Assembly (NCBI RefSeq): GCF_025558485.1
Contig: NZ_CP102930.1
Span: 62,001-126,000, forward strand
DNA length: 64,000 bases
From: Bdellovibrio bacteriovorus
GTDB taxonomy: Bacteria > Bdellovibrionota > Bdellovibrionia > Bdellovibrionales > Bdellovibrionaceae
Reading direction: 5' to 3'
Position numbers and translations under genes: made by a program. The notes beneath the pieces are model-generated. The model was not told the DNA's origin, did no database searches, and was given only the letters and a program-made list of their open reading frames with translations. Shown piece by piece: positions 53,048-61,460 of this stretch. Position 1 is the stretch's first letter; each line of letters opens with the position of its first letter.

Positions 53048-53980
53048 TTATGAAACAATCGTGGTGCGGTTACGGCCACCTTGTTTGGATTGGTACAAGG
53101 CCTTATCGGCACGGTCGTACACTTGAGTCCATTCGGTCTCGTTCGGAAGCTTCGTGGCCACGCCAACAGAGATCGTTACTGGAATTTTCTTACCTTCAAA
53201 GACAAAGTCGTGCGCCTCGATGGTCTGACGAATACGTTCGCCCACTTCACCAGCCGTTTTTGACGGAGAGCCCGACAACAGCAGCACAAATTCTTCCCCA
53301 CCATAACGGGCAAAGAAGTCATTGGAACGAATCAGCTTCGTGATCACGATACGGCAAAGTTCTTTTAGAACGTGGTCCCCGCCTGGATGTCCGAAGCTAT
53401 CGTTGATTTTTTTAAAGTGATCAATATCGAAAGTCACAAGACTGAAGGGCTCGTTCAAAACTTCGGCGCGCTTCATCGCCTCAGGTCCCTTATCTAAAAG
53501 TGCTCCTTTGGAATGAGCTCCCGTCAAAGCATCCTTCTGCGCACGATCGTACATCGCGGCATTCGTCATGGCCTCGATGCTGCCTTTTTCCAGGAATTTG
53601 AAAATCACGTTCCCGGTTTTGATCTGGTCGTTATTTTTCAATAAACAGGAAGCCAATGGCGGAATCACCTGACCATTCACGATGGTTTTATTGGTGGAAC
53701 CCAAATCAATGACAGACACTTCGCTGGCATTCACTGCGAATTTCGCGTGCGAGCGACTTAAACTTTTATCGTCGATGTAAACCTGGCTTTCGACAGAGCG
53801 ACCAATAACGATGTCACTGGCCGTGATAGGATACTGTTTACCGACGTAACCCGGAGGTCCAATCAATACAACAATTGCCGGAGGCACATCATCAGCCTCT
53901 TTAAGACGACCCTTGAAAGTGTCGCTGGCAACAATACTGGTTTTTTCTAAGTTGTCTGAATTGTCATCATTGTGAGCCAT
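53048..53980 (-). CDS. dgcB: FHA-GGDEF diguanylate cyclase
   Basis: 310 residues. It makes c-di-GMP from GTP. The N-terminal tail (1-35) carries LEKTSIV with Thr14; the FHA domain (about 36-125) has VIGRS, the LSRSHAKF signature and STNKTIVNG; the GGDEF domain (about 150-310) has the catalytic RYGGEEF. An inhibitory I-site RxxD (RSND) lies five residues before it. Domain order and neighbour (pgi) match DgcB of B. bacteriovorus, described as needed for prey invasion and controlled by N-terminal Thr phosphorylation and FHA binding; this is from memory. Promoter details below suggest a leaderless mRNA, since no ribosome site precedes the ATG. Confidence 0.95.
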   Translation of the reverse strand: MAHNDDNSDNLEKTSIVASDTFKGRLKEADDVPPAIVVLIGPPGYVGKQYPITASDIVIGRSVESQVYIDDKSLSRSHAKFAVNASEVSVIDLGSTNKTIVNGQVIPPLASCLLKNNDQIKTGNVIFKFLEKGSIEAMTNAAMYDRAQKDALTGAHSKGALLDKGPEAMKRAEVLNEPFSLVTFDIDHFKKINDSFGHPGGDHVLKELCRIVITKLIRSNDFFARYGGEEFVLLLSGSPSKTAGEVGERIRQTIEAHDFVFEGKKIPVTISVGVATKLPNETEWTQVYDRADKALYQSKQGGRNRTTIVS

Positions 53981-53987
53981 AGGAAAA

Positions 53988-54017
53988 AGTATAAATCCCC
54001 GGGGCGACGAATGACAA
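53988..54017 (-). promoter_or_regulatory. Likely promoter giving a leaderless dgcB transcript
   Basis: On the minus strand TTGTCA, 18 bases, TATACT, then seven bases to the ATG. This places transcription start at or next to the start codon. No ribosome site exists in the gap. A gene-specific promoter would let dgcB be expressed apart from pgi. Confidence 0.55.
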
Positions 54018-55235
54018 TCATGCTTTCTTCAATTTCTCTTTCGCTAGTCTCTTGCCCAGCTCCACACCCGGCTGGTTGAATGCGTCTATTTGCAGGTACT
54101 CACCCAGCCCCGCAACCACCAGCTGCCAATACATGAACATGTAACCCAGACTATGTTCATCTAGGACTTTCGTCTTAAGAGTCATCGTGGAAACGCCATT
54201 TTGATTCAGGGCCTCTTGCGTAGCCAGACATTCCGCCCGCAAAAGCTCACCCATGGTGCGACCTTGCAGATCCAGTGTTTCTTTAAATTGAGCCCGATGA
54301 ATCCGCTGCGATCCACCTTCGGATTCTTCGACACGCTGGAAGATCACGAACTTATCCTTCGTTCCTTCCATCACCTGCTGCAAAATGGAATGCTGGTCCG
54401 AAGCCCCCACCGCCGCCATCGGTGTACTGACTCGCGGCGCGGGTTTTCCGTCACGCGTGACAGGTTTTCCAAGAGATTCCGCCCACAGTTGCTGATACCA
54501 GGCCCCGAAAGATTTCATACGGGAGTTATAAATCCACAAAAGTGTGATCCATTCCTGGCGCTGATAACTTTGAATCACCTGCGCCATGGTCTGCGTGATC
54601 ACCGCGGTATCGTTCAGAGCACGCATCGCTCCCACACGGAATTTTTCCAGATCCAGTCCCAAAAATGCCGCTGGCATCATTCCCACAGGGGAAAGTACAG
54701 AAAAACGACCGCCAATATCCACCGGAATTTCACAGATGGTGACGGAGTTATCACGAGCCCACTTAGTCAGACTGCTATCCTTGGTTTCAGAGATAACCAC
54801 ACTATTTTGGGAAAGAGACAGGCCTTCTTCCCGATAGATCTGATCCACCAGTTCCAAAGCACACAAAGATTCAATCGTCGTTCCGCTTTTGGAGATAAAC
54901 GCCCAGGCAACCTCTTTCAGATCACCCAGTTCTTCAATCATGGCTTCAAAATCCAAAGCATCGACATTATCAACAAAGTACATATTGCGAGCGCGGAAGA
55001 CCTCAGCAATCACACGGGTCCCCAGAGAGCTTCCACCCAAACCCACGATCACCAGCTTTTTAAACTTCTCCGCCAGCTCTGTCCCCACTTGATAGGACTG
55101 CTGCCATAAAGAAACCCTCTCCATCAACTGAGGAAAGCCAATCTCTGCACGTTGCAAAAACAACTTCAAAGACTCCTGACATTTCCCCAAAACAACCGGA
55201 TCAACCTGATGATGCCCCTGAGTAATCTCCAACAT
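54018..55235 (-). CDS. pgi: Phosphoglucose isomerase, short type
   Basis: 405 residues from the ATG at 55235; a TTG seven codons upstream is possible. Interconverts glucose-6-phosphate and fructose-6-phosphate. Conserved parts: IVGLGGSSLGTRV, the phosphate-binding SKSGTTIES, IGGRFSVLSPVG, and the C-terminal FNQPGVELGKRLAKEKL with the catalytic Lys. At about 405 residues it is shorter than the 550-residue E. coli enzyme and resembles the shorter bacterial type. With enolase and the sugar kinase it forms part of central carbon use, at different loci. Confidence 0.96.
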   Translation of the reverse strand: MLEITQGHHQVDPVVLGKCQESLKLFLQRAEIGFPQLMERVSLWQQSYQVGTELAEKFKKLVIVGLGGSSLGTRVIAEVFRARNMYFVDNVDALDFEAMIEELGDLKEVAWAFISKSGTTIESLCALELVDQIYREEGLSLSQNSVVISETKDSSLTKWARDNSVTICEIPVDIGGRFSVLSPVGMMPAAFLGLDLEKFRVGAMRALNDTAVITQTMAQVIQSYQRQEWITLLWIYNSRMKSFGAWYQQLWAESLGKPVTRDGKPAPRVSTPMAAVGASDQHSILQQVMEGTKDKFVIFQRVEESEGGSQRIHRAQFKETLDLQGRTMGELLRAECLATQEALNQNGVSTMTLKTKVLDEHSLGYMFMYWQLVVAGLGEYLQIDAFNQPGVELGKRLAKEKLKKA

Positions 55236-55329
55236 AACAACGTCTCTTTCCCACAAATCACAATTTTGAATCTTATTAAAAAGGATTTTTTCAACGAAGC
55301 CCGACAGAATCCATCCAGAGTTAAAGGTC

Positions 55330-55443
55330 GATCAAAACAGCTCGAGCGCAAGGCGGAGGGAAACCCTCGCAGCGCAGGCGTGCTCAAAGCACGTCGGAGC
55401 GAGAAGGTTTTCCGACAACGCAGTCGATCGGGCTGTTTTCATC
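55330..55443. repeat. Long imperfect palindrome between pgi and the phosphoesterase gene
   Basis: The ends read GATCAAAACAGC and, in reverse complement, GATGAAAACAGC. The inner part is complementary with gaps, with ACGTGCTTTG against GCGTGCTCAAAG near the centre. Such a hairpin may block or protect RNA between the two genes. Family not recognised. Confidence 0.6.
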
Positions 55444-55449
55444 GGCCGG

Positions 55450-56589
55450 CTAGGATATAGCTACGTCTTCTTCGATTTTGTGGTAACCCTTCCACTCCTT
55501 CAAACGCCCTCGCGGTCGTCCTCCGTCTTCCGGGTACTCGATAAGAACATAGGTCAGCTTCGTGATTTTTCCCAAAGACACGATATCCAAAGATGTGACT
55601 TCAGTCCATGTTCCTGTGTTGAAATATTCTTTATTCTCTGACCACTGGCGATACTGATAGACGTGTGTGTGTCCAAAAATGACCGTGTGGACACGCTCAT
55701 CGCTCAGAATTTTACGGGCGGATTCACTTAAATCAGGGAAAATAGCACTTTCCGCGATGACCTGAACAATCCTTTTTAACGGCCAGTGACGACGCGGGTC
55801 CTTCACAAAGGCACTTTTAATAAAGTACCCCATGGCCATAAAGAAAGCTTTGATTATCGTTCTTGTTTCATTCAGGAAAGCCCAACGCAACATTTTGCCA
55901 AAAGGACGGATCTTATCCACGTGCGGATAGTGTTGTTTGATCTTAAGTACAACTTCCAAAAAGAAGTGCGACCCAAAAGGCAGATTCAGGATGGGCTCCA
56001 CCAGATCCTTTTTTAGGAAGAATTTCTTGGGGTCCATGCGATTGGCTGCCTCGTGCATGTGACCATGCTCGATATGAACGCCATCGAAGAAATAAACGAT
56101 ATTCTTAAAGCGAATCGGGGTTCCGATCACCTGATTCAGGTAGGCGCGGCAAGCCGGCCACAACATTCCCTGATCATGGTTGCCCACAATGTAAGTGATG
56201 GTATTGCCGGGCTTGGCAGCGAACTCAGCCAACGCAGTAAATACATTGCGATGACCGTTCACGCAGTCTTTTAGAATTTCCAAAGTGACGGCTTCGGTAA
56301 TCACGGAAAGGAAATGCCCTTTGTAATCACACTGCAGGAAGTTCAGGAAATCGCCGTTGATGATAAGTTCGACTTCATAGTCGCGAAAGACCCCGGTGGA
56401 ATAGTAGTGGATGAATTCCACCAGTTTTTCACCATAATAGAACTCTTCCAGGGAATTGATCCCCCCTTGCGCCAATAGACGGCCCTTCCCCAAATGGAGA
56501 TCACTGATAATGACCTTAACCTTTTTAATGGGAGCGGGTTTCGCGACGGCGGTGCCTTCGCTACTCTCAGCCTGGGAAGTGGCTTCCAT
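55450..56589 (-). CDS. Metallophosphoesterase (calcineurin-like)
   Basis: 379 residues. The five metal motifs of the family are complete: SDLHLG (about 30), NGDFLN (about 79), GNHD (about 136), HGHMHE (about 175) and GHTH (about 302). This resembles LpxH-type UDP-diacylglucosamine hydrolases in motif order but is longer, so the substrate is open. A membrane-facing helical insertion (about 190-270) may bind lipid. The start lies one base past the stop of the coiled-coil gene, so these are co-translated. No signal peptide. Confidence 0.9.
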   Translation of the reverse strand: MEATSQAESSEGTAVAKPAPIKKVKVIISDLHLGKGRLLAQGGINSLEEFYYGEKLVEFIHYYSTGVFRDYEVELIINGDFLNFLQCDYKGHFLSVITEAVTLEILKDCVNGHRNVFTALAEFAAKPGNTITYIVGNHDQGMLWPACRAYLNQVIGTPIRFKNIVYFFDGVHIEHGHMHEAANRMDPKKFFLKKDLVEPILNLPFGSHFFLEVVLKIKQHYPHVDKIRPFGKMLRWAFLNETRTIIKAFFMAMGYFIKSAFVKDPRRHWPLKRIVQVIAESAIFPDLSESARKILSDERVHTVIFGHTHVYQYRQWSENKEYFNTGTWTEVTSLDIVSLGKITKLTYVLIEYPEDGGRPRGRLKEWKGYHKIEEDVAIS

Positions 56590-56590
56590 A

Positions 56591-57934
56591 CTACTCAGCT
56601 TTCTTCAACGGAACGAGATTCTCTTCCTTTGCCTCCAGGTTCGTCAAAGCCAAACGCAGTGCGCGCTCGGTTCGTTTGACCTGATCCTGATTGGCCTCGA
56701 TCGTCTTGTTAAGCTCAAGACATTTCTTACGGTAATTATCGAGTTCCTGAGAGAGCTGATCAATCTTTCTTTTTTGTTCTAAAATATACTCATCTTTGGA
56801 CCGAACAAGAGCGGATTTTTCTGCACGGAGCAATTCCAGGCGGTTTTCCAGCTCTCTTTCGCGAACACGGATCTTCTTGAAGTCGGATTTTAGTCTAGCT
56901 TCAAGCTCTTCCACCTTGATGCGGGCCTTGGCCACTTCATTTTCTTTGTATTGAAGGTTGCCCTTAAGAATCAGAATCTCGCTTTGCGCGGACTCCTGCA
57001 TCTCGGTCTTTTCTTTTTCAATTTCAGAAATACGAACAGTCAGGTCATCCGTGCGAGAGCGAATGATTTCACCAGCCGAAGCCAGCTCTTCATTTTCAGC
57101 ACGCAGGAATTCCACTTCTTTTTCCAGTTCCAGAATGCGCTGCTGTGCCAGCTTCAGATTTTCAGCCTGCGCCAGACTGGCATCGACAGACGTCATCACA
57201 TTGGCAGAACCACGGCTGCCACGGAAATTACCGACACTGACCTTAACATCCACTTCCGGAGCCTTGCGTGCGCCCACACGGGCATTGGCAAAGCCTTCCA
57301 CGGCCACTGTTTTATCGGCGTCAGTGCCGACAACAGAACTGGTCGCACCAAAATCCTGCTGAATGGAAACGGTTTTATCCTCTCCTGCCGAAGACGAGGA
57401 ACTAAAGACCGGACGAGTGGACTCATCATCCATTTCCGGAATCGGCGGGGACTCCAATTCATCCGCGGACTGATAGCCCACATCTGCGGAAGGACCGTCA
57501 TAGCGGTCCTCTTCAGCCGTCGGGCCCACCATAAAGCGCTCGGAGGGAGGAAGATCTCCAAAACCATCCGGCATTTCAAAGTCGTTCACGTCCTCTGACT
57601 CTTCAGGGTTTTCAAGAACTGCTTCCTTGTAGGAACCTTCATACGAACTGGCTTCGCCATCCGCAGAATAATCCGCACCGCCAATGAATTCAGAGGCATC
57701 CAGATCCTTGCTGGGATCTTTGCTGATATCTTTTTCAAGATTGTCCCAAAGGTTTCCTCCCGCAGAGGTTTTATCCAGACGATGCTCATCCGCATCCAAA
57801 GTCGGCAGACCGGCAAAATCATCATCAGAGCCACCCGCACGGTACGAGGACTCGGATTGAATATCCTTGAGGTCATCCATCAATGACTCAATGAGATTCT
57901 CAGCAGCTGAAGATTTCTTTTTCTTTTTGCTCAT
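56591..57934 (-). CDS. Coiled-coil protein with FHA-type Thr motifs
   Basis: 447 residues. The N-terminal half is acidic, low-complexity and rich in Asp, Ser and Glu. Two motifs, EDKTVSI and ADKTVAV (about 190-215), fit D-K-T-x-x-(I/V), the sort of phospho-Thr site recognised by FHA domains. A long coiled coil follows from about 250 to 440 with heptad Leu/Glu/Lys pattern. Start of an operon with a phosphoesterase, pgi and dgcB on the minus strand. Not a known family by sight; it may act as a scaffold in predator signalling. Confidence 0.85.
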   Translation of the reverse strand: MSKKKKKSSAAENLIESLMDDLKDIQSESSYRAGGSDDDFAGLPTLDADEHRLDKTSAGGNLWDNLEKDISKDPSKDLDASEFIGGADYSADGEASSYEGSYKEAVLENPEESEDVNDFEMPDGFGDLPPSERFMVGPTAEEDRYDGPSADVGYQSADELESPPIPEMDDESTRPVFSSSSSAGEDKTVSIQQDFGATSSVVGTDADKTVAVEGFANARVGARKAPEVDVKVSVGNFRGSRGSANVMTSVDASLAQAENLKLAQQRILELEKEVEFLRAENEELASAGEIIRSRTDDLTVRISEIEKEKTEMQESAQSEILILKGNLQYKENEVAKARIKVEELEARLKSDFKKIRVRERELENRLELLRAEKSALVRSKDEYILEQKRKIDQLSQELDNYRKKCLELNKTIEANQDQVKRTERALRLALTNLEAKEENLVPLKKAE

Positions 57935-58042
57935 GTCTAAGGGAAATATCGGAATTTTCCGGTCCTCCCTTTAAGGATAAAACAAAGCCCTATCAATAAC
58001 AGGATCTAAGTCGGGCCTGTCTCATTCCAAGACATCAGGGCG

Positions 58043-58162
58043 CTACGACCCATCCTTTTTCTTCTTCTTTTGCAGGTAATCCAGAATGAAAAACGCCGAA
58101 ACCAATACAACCAGCGGGATAAGAATAACCAAAAGGTTCACGAACTTCTGAGGAAGATCCAT
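58043..58162 (-). CDS. 39-residue single-helix membrane protein
   Basis: ATG at 58162 reads MDLPQKFVNLLVILIPLVVL, then a run to a basic tail KKKKKDGS. One membrane helix with a Lys-rich end gives a type II-like topology. The ribosome site is weak, so this could be a chance frame, though composition and topology are typical of small membrane proteins. It lies between the lipoprotein gene and the coiled-coil operon. Confidence 0.45.
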   Translation of the reverse strand: MDLPQKFVNLLVILIPLVVLVSAFFILDYLQKKKKKDGS

Positions 58163-58194
58163 GGGATAAAGAAAACATAAGTGAAATTGATAGG

Positions 58195-58842
58195 TTAAGA
58201 CAGGAATTCACAAAAGCCCTCTTTAAAAAGTAATTGATCCTCGTAGCGACCCGTATTTTCCGGGAATCCTTCCACCATGTGAGGAGCCGCACCACCGAAG
58301 CACAGAGCCTCTTTGCCATCAGCGCATGACAACTCCGTGTCAGAACCCGAAGGTGTATAACCCGGAGCCGTTTCGTCTCCCGGAGTTCCTGGATCATCTG
58401 CCACAGCAGAAGCTGCGGACTTCTGATAGTAATACGGACGGAACTTCAAGATGGGACATGAAGCAGCCGCTTTACTGCCCATTCGGAACTGCAGAGTGGT
58501 GTGATACAGTTGTCCTTCTGGGATCGTGAAGCTACAGGTAATATCGGGCGTCACGGAAGTAACAACGCAATCACCGGCCTCGGCTCTATTCAAGTTTGTA
58601 AAGGCGACCGTCTCAGCAGCTGACTCCCATTTCATACCCAATCGGAAATACAAGCCGGTTCCGTCTGGTACCGTCACGTCCGTGGGGTCTGTACCCGGAT
58701 CTGTCCCGGGATCTGTGCCCGGATCAGTGCTTGGATTTTCAGTCACTGTTGGAAACGCCTGCTCATCTCCGGAACAGGAAATTGTACCAAACATCGCTAA
58801 ACAGAGAACGCATGCTAAGATATGCTGTGTTTTCATATTCAT
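58195..58842 (-). CDS. Lipoprotein with a DPGT-repeat spacer
   Basis: 215 residues from the ATG at 58842 (a second ATG is two codons later, a TTG four codons earlier). Lipobox ISCS (about Cys23). The spacer holds a tandem STDPGTDPGTDPGTDP run, and the C-terminal part has four or more cysteines (DCVVTSVTPDITCSF, ASCPILK, LSCADGKEALCFGG), which likely form disulfides. No family recognised. An envelope or surface function is likely. Confidence 0.8.
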   Translation of the reverse strand: MNMKTQHILACVLCLAMFGTISCSGDEQAFPTVTENPSTDPGTDPGTDPGTDPTDVTVPDGTGLYFRLGMKWESAAETVAFTNLNRAEAGDCVVTSVTPDITCSFTIPEGQLYHTTLQFRMGSKAAASCPILKFRPYYYQKSAASAVADDPGTPGDETAPGYTPSGSDTELSCADGKEALCFGGAAPHMVEGFPENTGRYEDQLLFKEGFCEFLS

Positions 58843-59011
58843 ATCTATCGGCAAACGCTCGCATCTCGTTGATACCTCTGCGCATTTTTACCTAAATTTT
58901 GTTTGGTTTGATGAAGATAGCCAGACCAAGGATTGGACTGGGTGTGCGAATTTCGCAAAGGAACCGGACCAAGGACCTTGCATTGAAGACCCTTAGTCCA
59001 AAAGAAGAACA

Positions 59012-59920
59012 CTAAACTGTGATGACCTTTTTGTAGTCAGCCAAACGTTTTTCAAGATCACCCAAAGTAACCTTTGCCAACGCCTTCACAGAGAAATCCT
59101 GAATCGTGTGAGAAGCCATCATGGAACCCATGATGCAGGCTTGCTTCAAGTGAGCGATCGTCGGAACTTCCTTCTGAGCCGCCAGATAACCGAAGAAGCC
59201 GCCCGCGAATGTATCACCTGCACCAGTGGGATCAACCACTGTTGGGATCGGCATCGCCGGAAGAATAAAGTAACCCTCGTCCTTGGTGTACATAGCAAAG
59301 CCATACTCACCGCGTTTGATCACAACAGCTTTTGGTCCCAATGCCGTAATCAGTGGGGCCGCAGAAATCGCATTGGCAGCACCAGTCAGCATCTTGGCTT
59401 CCCCTTCATTGATCAAAACCAAATCGACCTTTTTAAGAACGTCGATCAGCTTGTCTTTCTTGATGGAAATCCAGAAGTTCATGGTGTCCATACCAACAAA
59501 CTTAGGAGACTTCACCTGCTCCAGAACCTGCAATTGCAGCTCAGGGGCAATGTTTGCCAGGAATACAAAAGAAGAATCCTTGAAATGCTCTGGCAATTGC
59601 GGGTTGAAGTCCGCAAACACGTTCAGATCGGTTTTCAAAGTTTTCGCTTCGTTCAGGTCACCTTCATAGGAACCCGCCCAATGGAAGGTCTTTCCCGGAA
59701 CTTTGGAAAGGCCCGCCAGATCAACCCCACGGTTGTTCAGAAGGTCATAGTCATTCTGGTCGTAGTCTTCACCGACCACACCGACAACGCGAACTTTAGA
59801 GAACAAAGACGCTGCCAAAGAGAAATAATTCGCAGAACCACCCAAAGCTCGGTCCACTTTACCGGACGGAGTTTCGATGGAATCGTAAGCAAGACTGCCG
59901 ACAACAAGAATTTCAGACAT
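59012..59920 (-). CDS. PfkB-family carbohydrate kinase
   Basis: 302 residues from the ATG at 59920 after AGAGGT; a longer frame upstream lacks a ribosome site. It has ALGGSANYFSLAASL as the first PfkB signature region and VDPTGAGDTFAGGFFGYL with the catalytic Asp as the second. It phosphorylates a sugar or nucleoside with ATP; adenosine- or ribokinase-like members are close, and the exact substrate is not known. It is ten bases before the rlmN stop, on the same strand, so they are likely one transcript. Confidence 0.93.
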   Translation of the reverse strand: MSEILVVGSLAYDSIETPSGKVDRALGGSANYFSLAASLFSKVRVVGVVGEDYDQNDYDLLNNRGVDLAGLSKVPGKTFHWAGSYEGDLNEAKTLKTDLNVFADFNPQLPEHFKDSSFVFLANIAPELQLQVLEQVKSPKFVGMDTMNFWISIKKDKLIDVLKKVDLVLINEGEAKMLTGAANAISAAPLITALGPKAVVIKRGEYGFAMYTKDEGYFILPAMPIPTVVDPTGAGDTFAGGFFGYLAAQKEVPTIAHLKQACIMGSMMASHTIQDFSVKALAKVTLGDLEKRLADYKKVITV

Positions 59921-59930
59921 AATGTTACCT

Positions 59931-61130
59931 CTATTGTTGATTGTTTTGTTCTGCTTCCTGCGCAGCCAAAAGTTCACGTTTATATTTAGGCAGACCCGCC
60001 AGACGGGAATTGGAAATATCCATCGTCTGAGGACGCTCTTTCACTGTCGTCAACTGACCACAAGCTGCGAAGATATCACGGCCCATAGAGCGACGAAGAA
60101 GAACATGCGCGCCCAAATTCATCAATTCAGTGTGGAACGCCTGAATTGTATCGTCATCCGGACGCTCGTAACCAGAACCCGGGTGTTCGTTGAACGGGAT
60201 GATATTGATTTTGCATGGAACGTCTTTCACCAGTTTTACCAACTGACGGGCGTGTTCCAACTGGTCTGTGATACCTTTCAACAAAACGTACTCGAAAGTG
60301 ATCTTATCTTTGGAAACACGGTAGTGCTCTTTACAAGCTTCCAAAAGTGTTTTCGTGTCCCAGCGCTTATTGATCGGCATTACTTGGGAACGGATCTCGT
60401 CATTTGGACCGTTCAAGCTGACCGCCAAACGAACTTTCGCATCAGCCACACGCCACATTTCCGGAACGATACCGGAAGTGGAAACAGTGATCTTCTTACG
60501 GGACAGGTTAATACCCCAAGGAGAGTGAATAACGTCGATTGTTTTGAAAACGGCTTCTGGATTGTCCAGCGGCTCGCCCATCCCCATGAAAACGATATTG
60601 GTGATGCGCTGACCTTCAGCCAAACGATCATGCACTTGCATGAACTGACCTACGATGTCTTCAGTGCGCAAACGACGTTTTAGTTTTTGTTTGCCAGTGA
60701 AACAGAATTTGCAGGCCATGTTACAGCCCACTTCAGAGGAAATACACAAAGTCAGACGGTCTTCAGAAGGGATTACAACCGCTTCCACAGACATACCGTC
60801 TTTCATGTCGAAAAGGAATTTCTGGGTGCCATCCACGGACTTCAAGTGCTGAAGAACCGGAGGAAGCTCAAAGGACAATATTGCCGGAAGATCCTGACGG
60901 AATTCCTTGGACAGATTGGTCATCTGCTCAGGATCAGTCACACGTTGTTCGTAAACCCATTTGAAGATCTGCTGAGCACGGAACTGCTCTTTGCCTTTGC
61001 TTTTGATATAGGCTTTCAGATCTTCCAAAGTCAGGGAGTAAAAATTGACCGGTTGATTTTCGAGGGGTTTGGCGACGTTGTCGTCAGAATAATTAACGGG
61101 CGCAAGAATGCTGCCGGCGTTTGCTTCCAT
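59931..61130 (-). CDS. rlmN: 23S rRNA (adenine-2503) methyltransferase, radical SAM
   Basis: 399 residues, ATG after AGGAGC. The radical SAM cluster motif is CNMACKFC (CxxxCxxC), and the catalytic Cys near the C-terminus is in RRSMGRDIFAACGQL. The N-terminal accessory part has QIFKWVYEQRVTD. It methylates A2503 of 23S rRNA and tRNA A37. A C-terminal extension of about 30 residues is present (ends QEAEQNNQQ). The kinase gene follows. Full length and normal. Confidence 0.97.
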   Translation of the reverse strand: MEANAGSILAPVNYSDDNVAKPLENQPVNFYSLTLEDLKAYIKSKGKEQFRAQQIFKWVYEQRVTDPEQMTNLSKEFRQDLPAILSFELPPVLQHLKSVDGTQKFLFDMKDGMSVEAVVIPSEDRLTLCISSEVGCNMACKFCFTGKQKLKRRLRTEDIVGQFMQVHDRLAEGQRITNIVFMGMGEPLDNPEAVFKTIDVIHSPWGINLSRKKITVSTSGIVPEMWRVADAKVRLAVSLNGPNDEIRSQVMPINKRWDTKTLLEACKEHYRVSKDKITFEYVLLKGITDQLEHARQLVKLVKDVPCKINIIPFNEHPGSGYERPDDDTIQAFHTELMNLGAHVLLRRSMGRDIFAACGQLTTVKERPQTMDISNSRLAGLPKYKRELLAAQEAEQNNQQ

Positions 61131-61323
61131 CTTCGGGCTCCTTGGCTTGTGACAGCCGTGCTTGTTACAGCTGGGATCTTCACCGATCTATCGGCCGATC
61201 CCGTTTGGTTAAAGGATTATGTGTGCAGGGTTTGTAGCACAAGCCCCCCTCATTTCCTAGGGATTTCATATAATTGGGAGCTCATGAAGACAGTTTTTGA
61301 GGGCTTTTCGGGAAAACTTACAA

Positions 61324-61394
61324 AGGTACGGACTTACCTGTGGTAGCAAAACCGCGTCTAATGCAAGTGCACTACCAAAAGTAAGTCCGTACCT
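61324..61394. repeat. Long stem-loop before the MFS gene
   Basis: AGGTACGGACTTAC (61324-61337) and GTAAGTCCGTACCT (61381-61394) pair perfectly over 14 bases; after a 3-base internal loop TGGTAG and CTACCA (61341-61346 with 61372-61377) pair for six more. The stem ends directly at an ATG (61395) in frame with the MFS gene. Possible mobile palindromic element or an RNA control. Confidence 0.85.
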
Positions 61395-61460
61395 ATGGAA
61401 AGAATCCAGTTGGTGGGGTCGGCTCTTGTTTTTCTTTGGCGCATCTTTATATTGAAGGAC

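Noticed and set aside
54201..55109. 302-codon plus-strand frame opposite pgi
   Set aside because: pgi has complete motifs on the other strand; the mirror frame has no recognisable domain.
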